A stretch of DNA of 38,448 nt from Elusimicrobia bacterium HGW-Elusimicrobia-2 (GTDB lineage Bacteria; CG03), in the NCBI GenBank assembly GCA_002841685.1, contig PHAM01000009.1, forward strand, positions 1 through 38,448. Direction: 5' to 3'. The position numbers and the translations under genes were made by a program. Positions 9,614 through 17,586 of this stretch are shown here, piece after piece. Under the pieces are notes generated by a model. That model was given only the letters and a program-made list of their open reading frames with translations, had not been told where the DNA came from and searched no databases. Numbering within the stretch: the first letter of the stretch is position 1; every line of letters begins with the position of its first letter.

Positions 9614-10156
9614 ATGAATATGACGGAACTGAAAAGTGACGCGGCCGCTAAAGCGAAAAAGATAAAAGTTTTCGCCATGGATGTTGACGGCGTTCTCACC
9701 GACGGGCGCCTTGTTTTTCTTGAGTCGGGGGAAGAACTGAAATCCTGGAATGTGAAAGACAGGATAGCTTTTTATATTCTCAGAAGGCTCGGTTACCCCA
9801 TTTGCTGGATATCCGGCAGGAAATCTCCGACTGTCGAGCGGCTGGCCGAGGATATGGGGATAGAGGGTATCTATCTGGGGATCAAAGATAAGCTGGCGGT
9901 CTGGGAAAAAGTCAAAAAACAGTTCGGCGTCACGGATGATGAAATACTCTATATAGGAGACGATCTCGTTGATATCTCTCTTCTTAAAAGAGCGGGCTTT
10001 GCCGTTTGCCCGAGGGATGGCGCCGCGGAAGTAAAAAAGTTGTGCGGCGCGGTGTCTTCTTTTGACGGCGGTGATGGTGTTTTGAGAGAAGCGGCGGAGA
10101 TGATATTGAAAGCGCAGGGCAGATGGCGGGAAGCATTAGAGCATTACGACTTATAG
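9614..10156 (+). CDS. kdsC: 3-deoxy-D-manno-octulosonate 8-phosphate phosphatase (KdsC type)
   Basis: A HAD-superfamily phosphatase of the C0 class that removes phosphate from KDO 8-phosphate to give KDO for the lipopolysaccharide core. The catalytic loop is AMDVDGVLTDG at residues 21-31, with D23 as nucleophile and D25 as acid/base. The other HAD motifs follow: WISGRKS in the middle and YIGDDLVDISLL late. The length of 180 residues and lack of a cap domain are typical. The ATG at 9614 has no strong ribosome site; ATG 9620 is an alternative. It overlaps lptC by 34 bases and opens the LPS-export block, in the same order as in enterobacteria. Confidence 0.88.
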   Translation: MNMTELKSDAAAKAKKIKVFAMDVDGVLTDGRLVFLESGEELKSWNVKDRIAFYILRRLGYPICWISGRKSPTVERLAEDMGIEGIYLGIKDKLAVWEKVKKQFGVTDDEILYIGDDLVDISLLKRAGFAVCPRDGAAEVKKLCGAVSSFDGGDGVLREAAEMILKAQGRWREALEHYDL

Positions 10157-10626
10157 CGGCCTGCGCTTTTCTTTTCGCCTGCGGAAAGAGGGAGAGCCTT
10201 TTCTCGTCATCCGAAAGCATGGAAGGCTTCACGGCCCGCAGGACCCGAGGGGGGCAGCCGGTGTGGGAAATAACAGGCAGTAAACTGGTCAGAGAAGACA
10301 AAATAAGCGTCACGGGGGCGTCAGGATTTTTTTACGGCGACGATGGTAAAATGTTCCTGAGATCAGACAGGGCTTCCTTCGGCGAAGACGGCTCCGCTCT
10401 GGAGCTTGAGGGAAATGTCTGTTTTAAGGACAGCGTCGGCAAAACAGAACTTTATATGGATGACCTTAAATGGGATGAGAAGCGGCAGCTGTATGTAACG
10501 GATAATAAGGTGCGTCAGGTTTCGGAAGATGCCGTTATACTGGGCACAGGCCTGCGTGCGGATAAGGACCTGAACAGAGTGGAGATACTGAATCCGGAAG
10601 TTGTTTCTTCCGCGCGTGCTGAATGA
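10123..10626 (+). CDS. lptC: LPS export protein LptC (lipoprotein form)
   Basis: An inner-membrane-linked part of the Lpt bridge that takes LPS from LptBFG and hands it to LptA. The first 20 residues form a signal sequence ending LFACGK, a good lipobox, so it may be lipid-anchored rather than held by a transmembrane helix. The rest is a beta-jellyroll with the recurring strands of the family (GQPVWEITGSKLVREDKISV, LELEGNVCFKD). Similarity is weak, as usual for LptC; assignment rests on size (167 residues), fold pattern and its place between kdsC and lptA. It overlaps lptA by four bases (ATGA). Confidence 0.75.
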   Translation: MAGSIRALRLIAACAFLFACGKRESLFSSSESMEGFTARRTRGGQPVWEITGSKLVREDKISVTGASGFFYGDDGKMFLRSDRASFGEDGSALELEGNVCFKDSVGKTELYMDDLKWDEKRQLYVTDNKVRQVSEDAVILGTGLRADKDLNRVEILNPEVVSSARAE

Positions 10627-11333
10627 AGCGCCGGGCTCTTCTGGTTTTAAGCGTCTCCGTGTTGTCCTTGAGCGCCCTGTCTCGCGCGGCTGCCCCTTTG
10701 GGCGAACTCCATATACGCGCGGATAAACTGGTTTATCTGGAGAGAGGCGAGGTGGCGGAATTCAGAAAAAATGTAGTTTTTGAAAGAGACGATTTTAAGG
10801 GACGGTCTCGTTATCTGAAACTGGATAAGAAAAAAAACAAGATTTTCGCTTCCGGTGCCGTGTCCGGAGACATATTCAATTCCGGTAGAGGCGATATGAG
10901 TTTTGCCACGGAAAAACTTTTTTACGAGGAAGCTTCGGGCGCGGTTTTTTCGCCGGATAAATCCGAATTCGTGGTGAATGTATCAACAACCGCGACAAGG
11001 GACATTTACACGATAAATTGTTCTTCTTTCAGCGGTAATATTCCGGATAAGCAGTTTCATTTAACAGGGAAACCTGTTACAATAAAGGGCGAAAGGCTTT
11101 CGGGTTTTTCGGATACGCTCGATTGTTCCCCCGCTTTTACGGAAATGGAGGGAAACGCGCACATTGATTATTTTGAGCCCCCGGCGGGTGACGCTCAAAA
11201 TGCCCACGCATCCGGACAGTCCCCATGGAAAGCTGACGCGAATTATATTAAAATGAGTTTTGAAAGTGATGAATACGAATTTAAAGGAGATGTGACCGGC
11301 GTCTTTTATCCTAAAAATGCTGAAAACCCTTAA
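10623..11333 (+). CDS. lptA: LptA/OstA-like periplasmic LPS transport protein
   Basis: A 236-residue periplasmic protein with a signal peptide (residues 1-23, ending SRAAA) and repeated OstA-type strands. Examples are LHIRADKLVYLERGEVAEF, NVVFERDDFKGRSRYLKLD and DKKKNKIFASGAVSGD. Such proteins stack into the filament that carries LPS across the periplasm. A word nearly identical to the repeat near ahcY is embedded at 11213-11231 and adds a short linker (ASGQSPWKA) before the last strands without breaking the frame. The end overlaps lptB by 17 bases. Neighbours lptC and lptB support the call. Confidence 0.75.
   Translation: MKRRALLVLSVSVLSLSALSRAAAPLGELHIRADKLVYLERGEVAEFRKNVVFERDDFKGRSRYLKLDKKKNKIFASGAVSGDIFNSGRGDMSFATEKLFYEEASGAVFSPDKSEFVVNVSTTATRDIYTINCSSFSGNIPDKQFHLTGKPVTIKGERLSGFSDTLDCSPAFTEMEGNAHIDYFEPPAGDAQNAHASGQSPWKADANYIKMSFESDEYEFKGDVTGVFYPKNAENP
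11213..11231 (+). repeat. Dispersed repeat word inside lptA
   Basis: CGGACAGTCCCCATGGAAA here differs at one base from 2401-2419 between metK and ahcY. It lies in the reading frame of lptA, apparently as a short insertion in a variable loop. Confidence 0.55.
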
Positions 11334-12033
11334 TCTTGTAAAAAATTACGGTAAGAAAAAGGCTGTTCGCGGTGTTGATATCTCCGTGAAGCGCGGAGAA
11401 GTTGTCGGTCTCCTCGGCCCTAACGGCGCCGGCAAGACGACGATATTTTATTCCGTCACCGGTATTATAAGCCCCACATCCGGTCAGATCATCTTATCCG
11501 GCGAAGATGTCTCCGCGCTCCCTCTCTTTAAGAGAGCGAGGTTAGGCCTGGGTTATCTCGCTCAGGAGCCGTCCATATTCAGGGGTCTCAGCGCCCGGGA
11601 GAATCTGCGTGCGGTGGCGGAGTTTATTTACCGTGACCGCCGGCTTCGGGAAGAAAAGATAGACGCCATTATGGAAGAGATGGGCATTGTTTCCTGCGCG
11701 GGCACGCTCGCCGCGAGCCTTTCCGGCGGTGAAAAAAGAAGGGTAGAGATAGCGAGGGTGCTTCTTACAAATCCTTCTTTTCTTTTGCTGGATGAGCCTT
11801 TTGTGGGCATAGATCCTATCGCTGTGGACGACCTTAAAAAACTTGTGATAAAACTGAAAGAAAAAAACATAGGGATACTGATAACTGATCACAATGTCAG
11901 GGATACCCTGAAGATTATAGACCGCGCATATATAATTTTCGAAGGCAATATCCTGATGCATGGTACAAGCCGTGAACTCATAAACTCGGAAAAAGCGAAA
12001 GAAATATATTTAGGGAGAAATTTTGAGGAATGA
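11317..12033 (+). CDS. lptB: LPS export ABC transporter ATPase
   Basis: The cytosolic ATPase that powers extraction of LPS from the inner membrane by LptFG. It has every ABC motif: Walker A GPNGAGKTT at residues 34-42, Q-loop LAQEPSIF, signature LSGGEKRR, Walker B FLLLDEPF and the switch histidine in TDHNVRDT. The Q-loop and signature sequences match the LptB subgroup well, and the length of 238 residues is standard. It starts at ATG 11317 within the end of lptA. The membrane subunits lptF and lptG are not in this window. It is followed by a 69-base gap and hpf. The rpoN gene that lies here in many bacteria is absent. Confidence 0.95.
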   Translation: MLKTLNLVKNYGKKKAVRGVDISVKRGEVVGLLGPNGAGKTTIFYSVTGIISPTSGQIILSGEDVSALPLFKRARLGLGYLAQEPSIFRGLSARENLRAVAEFIYRDRRLREEKIDAIMEEMGIVSCAGTLAASLSGGEKRRVEIARVLLTNPSFLLLDEPFVGIDPIAVDDLKKLVIKLKEKNIGILITDHNVRDTLKIIDRAYIIFEGNILMHGTSRELINSEKAKEIYLGRNFEE

Positions 12034-12055
12034 CCGTCCCTTTTTTTGTAGGCAA

Positions 12056-12085
12056 TTGAAAAAATGGCAGGAAATTGTTAAGAAT
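12056..12085 (+). promoter_or_regulatory. Possible weak promoter upstream of hpf
   Basis: TTGAAA at 12056-12061 and AAGAAT at 12080-12085 with an 18-base gap. This is the only gap in the kdsC-ptsH block large enough for a promoter, which makes it plausible, but the -10 match is poor. Confidence 0.3.
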
Positions 12086-12102
12086 ACGCACAGGAGGGCA
12101 AT

Positions 12103-12594
12103 GTGAAAGTAGTTGTGAAAAATTTTAAACTGACATCGGCGTTCGAAAAACATGTCCATTCAAAAATGGACGGCATTGAAAAGAAATTTTCTCTGGACGA
12201 TGTGACAATCACGGTGTCACAGGAGAAAACTTCATCCTCCGTCCAGTTCCTCGGCAGGGATGTCCATGGCGCGACGGTGAAAATCAAATGCTCCGCCCTC
12301 GACGCCTATGCGGCGGTTGATAAGATGAGAGATGTGTGCAAGGAAAAGCTCGCCCGCCTGAAAGAAAAGAAATCAGGCCAGCGTCGCATCGCCGAGCCCG
12401 CAGCGCCAGCGCCTGCAGAAAGAATAAGGAAAGTCAGGATATCCCCCATGTCCCGTCAGGAAGCCACCGATAAAATGACCAGCCGTAATTATAATTTCTG
12501 GCTTTTTGTCGACAGGGAAACAGGTGTTTTTACTGCCCTTTACCGTAAGGATGACGGGGATATGTGCGTGGCGCACCCCGTTTTTGAAGAGTAA
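12103..12594 (+). CDS. hpf: Ribosome hibernation promoting factor, long form
   Basis: Binds the 30S subunit in the channel normally occupied by tRNA and mRNA, and in its long form pairs ribosomes into inactive 100S dimers. The N-terminal beta-alpha-beta domain covers residues 1-95 (VKNFKLTSAFEKHVHSKMDG). A proline/alanine linker follows, then the C-terminal dimerisation domain at about 108-160 (KVRISPMSRQEATDKM, NFWLFVDRETGVFTALYRK, DDGD). The start is GTG at 12103 with AGGAGG five bases upstream; the ATG two bases earlier hits a stop at once. Only three bases separate it from the next PTS gene, so it is co-transcribed with ptsN and rapZ as in Proteobacteria. Confidence 0.93.
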   Translation: MKVVVKNFKLTSAFEKHVHSKMDGIEKKFSLDDVTITVSQEKTSSSVQFLGRDVHGATVKIKCSALDAYAAVDKMRDVCKEKLARLKEKKSGQRRIAEPAAPAPAERIRKVRISPMSRQEATDKMTSRNYNFWLFVDRETGVFTALYRKDDGDMCVAHPVFEE

Positions 12595-12597
12595 AAC

Positions 12598-13059
12598 ATG
12601 AAATTCAGCGATTATACAAAAGTTTCTCTTCTAAAACCCCGCACGGGTGCTGTTTCCAAGAAAAAAGTGATAGAGGAGCTCGTTCAGATCCTCGCTGAAA
12701 ATAAGATTATCCCGAAAAAATCCGTCTCTCCGGTTTGTAAAGCCGTGCTTAAAAGGGAAGCGCTCGGTTCCACGGGCATAGGCCAGGGCGTTGCCCTGCC
12801 GCATGTTAAAATCAAGGGCGTCAAAAACATAAGCTTCGTTTTCACCAATTCCGAGACAGGGGTCGAATTTAATTCTCTTGACGGCGGGCCGGTCAACATA
12901 ATATTCCTTTTGATAGGCCCGGAAAAAGCCGGGGAGGAATACATAAAGGCCCTTTCCTTACTCGCCCGGAATCTGAACGATCCTTATTTCCGCAGGGCCC
13001 TCGCGGCGGCTAAAAACGGAAAAGAGGTTATGTGTATTCTTAAAAAAACAGAACAATGA
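12598..13059 (+). CDS. ptsN: PTS EIIA, fructose/nitrogen type (PtsN-like)
   Basis: A 153-residue phosphocarrier domain of the fructose/nitrogen EIIA family. The active-site motif is GSTGIGQGVALPHVKIKGVK, with phospho-histidine H69. A stand-alone IIA next to hpf and rapZ is typically the regulatory PtsN, which relays phosphorylation state rather than transporting sugar. Here a complete PTS lies directly downstream, so it could also take part in fructose uptake with parts encoded elsewhere. It overlaps rapZ by four bases. Confidence 0.88.
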   Translation: MKFSDYTKVSLLKPRTGAVSKKKVIEELVQILAENKIIPKKSVSPVCKAVLKREALGSTGIGQGVALPHVKIKGVKNISFVFTNSETGVEFNSLDGGPVNIIFLLIGPEKAGEEYIKALSLLARNLNDPYFRRALAAAKNGKEVMCILKKTEQ

Positions 13060-13931
13060 AAAAAAGGCGCGCAGCCCGTTTCCCGAGTGTCCGTGAAAAC
13101 ACAGTGATCATCACTGGCGTTTCCGGAGCCGGCAAGACGCTGGCGCTTAAATTCCTGCAGGACGCGGGTTATTTCTGCATAGACAATCTGCCTGTCGGGA
13201 TGATGGATCAATGTTTCAGCGATCAGGCTCTTGCGTCAAAGCGCATTGCAGTGGGTGTGGATATAAGAGAGAAAGAGCATTTTGATCTGTTTATCAAACT
13301 GCTTGAAAAAAACAAGTCACTTAAAGTGATATTCCTTGAAAGCAGAATGGACGTGCTTGTCAGAAGATTCATGGAAAACCGGCGCAAGCCGCCGTTTGCC
13401 AGCGCCGGACAGAGCATATTATCCGCGCTTGAAGATGAGCTGAAATGCCTTGCACCGCTTCGCGCGGAGGCGGATCTCATTATTGATACCTCGGATCTGA
13501 ATCCATGGCAGCTCAAAAACGCGATTAAAGGCAAACTCGGTTTTTCGGCCGGGGCTTTTACCCTTATATTGATGAGTTTCGGTTACAAATATGGACTGCC
13601 GCCCGAAGCGGATATGATTTATGACCTGCGGTATCTGCCCAATCCCAATTATGACCCGCGCTTGCGTTCCCTGACGGGGCGTTCCGCCCGGGTGGCGTCA
13701 TTCGTCAGGAAAGATCCGCTGTACAGCCAATCGCTTAATTCCGCGGCGCGTTTTTTGAAACTCATAATTCCAGCGTATAAGAAAACGGGAAAAGCTTTCC
13801 TGACGATAGGGACGGGTTGTACGGGCGGCCGGCACAGGTCGGTTGTTTTCGCAGGGGATCTGAAAAAAAAGCTTGATGGAAAATATGAAGTCAAAATTTT
13901 TCACCGCGACACGGGGCAGCGTATATGGTGA
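13056..13931 (+). CDS. rapZ: RapZ/YvcJ-family nucleotide-binding protein
   Basis: A P-loop protein known in E. coli as the adaptor that directs RNase E to the small RNA GlmZ and senses glucosamine 6-phosphate. In other phyla the role is less clear. Family markers are all visible: Walker A GVSGAGKT at residues 21-28, DNLPV just after, SFGYKYGLPPEAD, DLRYLPNPNYDPRLRSLTG, and the C-terminal IGTGCTGGRHRSV loop. Length 291 is normal. It overlaps the PTS IIA gene by seven bases. The pairing with hpf and ptsN is the conserved arrangement of the rpoN locus. Confidence 0.93.
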   Translation: MKKRRAARFPSVRENTVIITGVSGAGKTLALKFLQDAGYFCIDNLPVGMMDQCFSDQALASKRIAVGVDIREKEHFDLFIKLLEKNKSLKVIFLESRMDVLVRRFMENRRKPPFASAGQSILSALEDELKCLAPLRAEADLIIDTSDLNPWQLKNAIKGKLGFSAGAFTLILMSFGYKYGLPPEADMIYDLRYLPNPNYDPRLRSLTGRSARVASFVRKDPLYSQSLNSAARFLKLIIPAYKKTGKAFLTIGTGCTGGRHRSVVFAGDLKKKLDGKYEVKIFHRDTGQRIW

Positions 13932-14359
13932 GAGTGATTATAGCCGCGCACGGTGACATGGCCTCGTATTTTTTAAAAAGCGCCGAGGATTTGCTGGGAC
14001 CCGTGGAGGGCATGTATGCCCTGGATTTTAAGCGCCAGCAATCTACGGGCGAACTTGTGGTGGGCTTAGGCAAAATTCTGAACAGGCACAAGGGAGACAA
14101 TGTTTTCATCCTCACGGATTTTCTCGGCGGCTCGCCCTGCAACTGCGCCTGTCATTTTATCGCGGAAAACAACGTGTGGATAATATCCGGCGTGAACCTT
14201 CCGATGCTGATAGAGATCATGATCAAAAAAGAAAAAATGCCGCCGGATGTATTATGCGCCGATGTTATTAAGGCGGCCAGGGATTCCATAGAAAATGTCT
14301 GCGCGAAGTTCTCGGAAGTTTCCACTTCTGCCCGCAATGAACGCAAGGCGGGGAATTGA
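13925..14359 (+). CDS. PTS EIIA, mannose family
   Basis: Accepts phosphate from HPr and passes it to EIIB of the mannose-type permease. The phosphorylated histidine is H9 in IIAAHGDMAS, followed by the conserved TDFLGGSPCN segment of the family. The protein is 144 residues, a stand-alone IIA rather than the IIAB fusion of E. coli ManX. Its stop overlaps the TTG start of the IIB gene (TTGA). In deltaproteobacteria an IIA-Man in this place is often all that remains of the system; here IIB, IIC and IID all follow. Confidence 0.9.
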   Translation: MVRVIIAAHGDMASYFLKSAEDLLGPVEGMYALDFKRQQSTGELVVGLGKILNRHKGDNVFILTDFLGGSPCNCACHFIAENNVWIISGVNLPMLIEIMIKKEKMPPDVLCADVIKAARDSIENVCAKFSEVSTSARNERKAGN

Positions 14360-14886
14360 TCAAGTCGCTGAGGATTGATTCAAGGCTCATCCACGGCCAG
14401 ATAGTGGAGGGCTGGCTGAAATTCATAATGGCTGACGAGGTGCTGATCATAGATGATTTTATACGAGAAAGCCCTTTTGAAAAGAAAATACTGAGATTCG
14501 CGCTGCCGCCAGAGATCGATCTGGAGGTTTTGTCCATTACAGAGGCTGCCGCGCGCTGGACGGAGATAAGCGCGTCTTCCAAGAGATTTTTTATTCTTTT
14601 GCAGTCAGTGGATATGCTCAGCCGTTTCTACGGATGTCTTCTCGGCTCACGGCCGCCGTTGCCTCCGCTGCCCCCGGTGAATCTGGGTCTTATAAATTTT
14701 ATGGACTCAAAAACGCTGCTGACTAAGGCGGTTTATCTGGATGAGCGTGAAAGAGAACAGATCAAGGTTTTGATTGAAAGCGATGTGGAGATATACGCTC
14801 AGGCACTGCCTTCCAATGAAAAAATTTCCATAGCGGCGCTGTTGGAAGGCGGCAATGTGAAAGCGCCCGGGAACACCGATGAATAA
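14356..14886 (+). CDS. PTS EIIB, mannose/fructose/sorbose family
   Basis: The sugar-phosphorylating cytosolic subunit. The active histidine is H13 in RIDSRLIHGQIVEGW, a near-exact match to the family. The remaining 160 residues fit a IIB-Man domain, although a proline-rich loop (RPPLPPLPPV near residue 97) is unusual. It starts at TTG 14356, overlapping the IIA stop, and its end overlaps the GH57 gene by eight bases. The chain of overlaps suggests the whole set is translated as a unit. Confidence 0.9.
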   Translation: MIKSLRIDSRLIHGQIVEGWLKFIMADEVLIIDDFIRESPFEKKILRFALPPEIDLEVLSITEAAARWTEISASSKRFFILLQSVDMLSRFYGCLLGSRPPLPPLPPVNLGLINFMDSKTLLTKAVYLDEREREQIKVLIESDVEIYAQALPSNEKISIAALLEGGNVKAPGNTDE

Positions 14887-16966
14887 TTCTCTGTTTGCCT
14901 TCGGTGTGCACTGTCATCAGCCGGTGGGGAATCACCATAGCGTCATGGAGGATTGCTACAAAAAATCCTACGAGCCCTTTTTTAAGGAGCTTCAGCAGTT
15001 CCCTAAAATAATAATGAATGTGCACATCAGCGGCTCTCTTCTTGAGTGGATCAGCGAAAATCATCCGGAATTCATAGAATTGCTGTCCGGCATGATAAAA
15101 ACGGGCCAGGTGGAATTGCTGGGCGGGCCTTTTTACGAGGCCATACTGCCTCTTATAACGGAAAGCGATATCAGGGAGCAGATAATGCTGTTTTCACTCT
15201 ATCTGAAGAAACTTTTCGGCACCTCGCCCAGAGGTATGTGGCTGCCCGAAAGAGTGTGGGAGTCTTATCTGGCCAAGCCCCTGGCTATGACCGGGATGGA
15301 GTACACTCTTCTGGATGACACTCATTTTCGCGCCGCCGGATGGATGGACGACAAGCTGCATGGTTATTACACGACTGAGCACGAAGGGTTTAAGCTCAAT
15401 GTTTTTCCGATCCTTGAGAGCCTGCGTTATAGAATGCCCTATGCGCCGCCAGATGAAGTGGTGAAGCTTATCAAAAAAATGGGAGAAGAGGCCGGCGGCG
15501 GCCTGAAGGTCATGATGGATGATGTTGAGAAATTCGGCGTCTGGCACGGTTCCTATGAACATGTGTATGTTAATAAATGGCTGCGGAAATTCTTTACGGC
15601 CCTTGAGAAGGCCCAGAACGACGGTGATTTCGCTATGACAGGGTTCTCGCGCTATATGGATTCTTATCCCTCCGACGGCCTTATATATCTTCCCTGCTCT
15701 TCATATTCAGAAATGGGCCGCTGGTCCATGCCCTATGAGGCCGGACTCAAATACAGCCCCGTCTTAGACGCGGTTAAGGCCGCGAACCGCGCTGAGGACT
15801 GGATGCAGTTTATCCGCGGCGGTTTTTTCAGGAATATGCTCGTGAAATATCCCGAAAGCGATATGATGCACAAGAAAATGCTGTGTTTGTCCAGAAAAAT
15901 AGATTTTCACCGCGATGCTCCGGAGTTTGAAGAAATGCAGAAGTGCCTTTTTCGCGCTCAGTGCAACTGCGCGTACTGGCACGGCATTTTCGGCGGCATT
16001 TATATGAGGCATCTCCGGGCGGCTATTTTTCACGAACTCCTTAAATGCCAGAAAATACTTATCAGGCTCTCGGGCGGAGCGATTGCCACCAATGACGGGG
16101 CGGGTTATTCGGGCTATCGTGAGATACAGCTCTGCAACGGCGAATACTGCCTTCGCGTGCTTCCGGAGCTTGGCGCCTCGGTGTCGGAATTTTCTCAATA
16201 CAAGAGTTGCCGCAACATGGGTTTTGTGATCCGCCGGCGCAGAGAGGTCTATCATGAAGAGCTGAAGCCCGCGGGGCTTTCCGCGTCCTCCGGAGCGCCC
16301 GAGATCGTTCCTTCTACAGCTGGCACCGACGGGGTCAGTACAAAAGATATTTTTTATGACTGGTATGACAGAAATTCTTTTATCACTCATTTTTTCCAGA
16401 ACACCACGCGGCTTTCTGCTTTTTCTAAAAGCGCTTATGGCGAGCAGGGGGATTTTGTTAATCAGGTGTTTTCGCACTCGGGCGAAACGGGCCCGGGTGA
16501 ACTGGCTTTTCTCAGGTCCGGACATGTGTGGTGCGGGGATTATTTCGCGCTCGTGTCAGTGGAGAAAAAATTCTCACTGCGGGAAAATTTCACGATTGTC
16601 TATAATTATAGGATCAAAAACAATTCGGACAGAGCGCTGCACTTTTATCCGGGCACGGAGATGAATTTATCGCCGTCCTCTCCGAGAACGGCGATTTTTA
16701 TCGTATCAGGCAAGGAAGAAAAGTGCGATGCTTTCCTGGACACGCCCTCGGATAAAGTGTCGCTGAGGGATGATAAATACGGCGTGACAATGGAATTCTC
16801 TTATTCCTCCCCAGCCCGGGTGTGGATGTTTCCTGTCTATACCGTCTGCAGGCTTGAAGACGGACTGAAAAAAATATATCAGGGAACCTCTCTCACATTC
16901 CGCGAAGAGATCTTTTTGCGGCCGGGAGAAAGCGCCGAGAGGAACATTGTGGTGAAAACACTGTGA
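14879..16966 (+). CDS. GH57 glycoside hydrolase, 4-alpha-glucanotransferase type
   Basis: A 695-residue family GH57 enzyme expected to cut and rejoin alpha-1,4 glucan chains in the cytosol. The five-motif pattern is present. HCHQP lies at 11-15 and GGPFYE near 82-87. The nucleophile loop GMWLPERVWE starts at 119 with E124, and the acid loop MMDDVEKFG starts at 212 with D214. These match E123 and D214 of the Thermococcus litoralis glucanotransferase, and the overall length is also close to it. The C-terminal half (after about 390) matches the beta-sandwich DUF1925/1926 region. There is no signal peptide, so it acts on internal glucan such as glycogen or imported oligosaccharide. It is unusual in lying between the IIB and IIC genes and overlapping both. 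Confidence 0.88.
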   Translation: MNNSLFAFGVHCHQPVGNHHSVMEDCYKKSYEPFFKELQQFPKIIMNVHISGSLLEWISENHPEFIELLSGMIKTGQVELLGGPFYEAILPLITESDIREQIMLFSLYLKKLFGTSPRGMWLPERVWESYLAKPLAMTGMEYTLLDDTHFRAAGWMDDKLHGYYTTEHEGFKLNVFPILESLRYRMPYAPPDEVVKLIKKMGEEAGGGLKVMMDDVEKFGVWHGSYEHVYVNKWLRKFFTALEKAQNDGDFAMTGFSRYMDSYPSDGLIYLPCSSYSEMGRWSMPYEAGLKYSPVLDAVKAANRAEDWMQFIRGGFFRNMLVKYPESDMMHKKMLCLSRKIDFHRDAPEFEEMQKCLFRAQCNCAYWHGIFGGIYMRHLRAAIFHELLKCQKILIRLSGGAIATNDGAGYSGYREIQLCNGEYCLRVLPELGASVSEFSQYKSCRNMGFVIRRRREVYHEELKPAGLSASSGAPEIVPSTAGTDGVSTKDIFYDWYDRNSFITHFFQNTTRLSAFSKSAYGEQGDFVNQVFSHSGETGPGELAFLRSGHVWCGDYFALVSVEKKFSLRENFTIVYNYRIKNNSDRALHFYPGTEMNLSPSSPRTAIFIVSGKEEKCDAFLDTPSDKVSLRDDKYGVTMEFSYSSPARVWMFPVYTVCRLEDGLKKIYQGTSLTFREEIFLRPGESAERNIVVKTL

Positions 16967-17586
16967 CAGAAATCCTTTGTTTGGCCGTGATCTTCGGTGT
17001 CTTATCATGTGATACTGTTCTCGTCGGCCAATTTATGTATTCGCGGCCTTTGATCGCCGGGCCGATAGCGGGCTTGTGCCTTGGTAACCCTTATGTCGGT
17101 TTTATCGCGGGCTTGTGTGTCGAGCTTATATGGGTCAGGGTTATTCCCATAGGCGATTCCGTGCCGCCGGACAGCACGCTGACGGCTGTTCTTGCCAGCG
17201 CCGCCGCCGCGACGGCCGCGCGGAATCTCGGCATTGATAATATTTCAGCCGTTATCCCGGCTCTTGCGGTGAGCGTCCCCTGCGGCATACTGTATAAAAT
17301 GGCCGAGATCAGATTGCGCGCGTCCAATGCGGGCATTGTTGACGCGGTCAGGGTAAAAATAATCAGGGGTGATTTCGCCTCCGTCGACCGAGAAACATTT
17401 TATGCCGTGATACGGAAATTTTTTATAGGCGCCGCTTTTTTTCTTGCCGCTTATGCGCTTGTCACGGCGTTGCCGGAAGGATACTGGCGCGTCATGGATA
17501 TCACGCGCGGCAGTGAAATCGTCATGAGGTTTATTTATATTTTGTGTTTCGCGCAGCTTTTTGAGATGTTTCTGAAATGGAAGTAG
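16963..17586 (+). CDS. PTS EIIC, mannose family
   Basis: One of the two membrane subunits that form the sugar channel. It is a 207-residue, strongly hydrophobic protein whose N-terminal half carries the family pattern: PLIAGPIAGLCLGNPYVGF, then ELIWVRVIPIGDSVPPDST, then a run of alanines. It is shorter than the usual 250-270, mostly at the C-terminus, but the conserved core is intact. It starts at GTG 16963 overlapping the GH57 stop by four bases and overlaps the IID gene by ten. Substrate could be mannose, glucose, fructose, an amino sugar or others; nothing here decides it. Confidence 0.87.
   Translation: MTEILCLAVIFGVLSCDTVLVGQFMYSRPLIAGPIAGLCLGNPYVGFIAGLCVELIWVRVIPIGDSVPPDSTLTAVLASAAAATAARNLGIDNISAVIPALAVSVPCGILYKMAEIRLRASNAGIVDAVRVKIIRGDFASVDRETFYAVIRKFFIGAAFFLAAYALVTALPEGYWRVMDITRGSEIVMRFIYILCFAQLFEMFLKWK

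Noticed and set aside
12012-12048. Possible terminator after lptB (AGGGA ... TCCCT then a run of T).
   Set aside because: Only five pairs with a loop of about 20 bases that contains the lptB stop; too weak to call.
12065-12080. TGGCAGGAAATTGTT upstream of hpf looks like a sigma-54 promoter.
   Set aside because: The gap between the GG and the GT is one base shorter than the fixed spacing sigma-54 requires, and GT replaces GC. The resemblance is probably chance.
15764-16525. A 253-residue open frame opposite the GH57 gene.
   Set aside because: Antisense shadow without motif or ribosome site; GH57 coding is continuous here.
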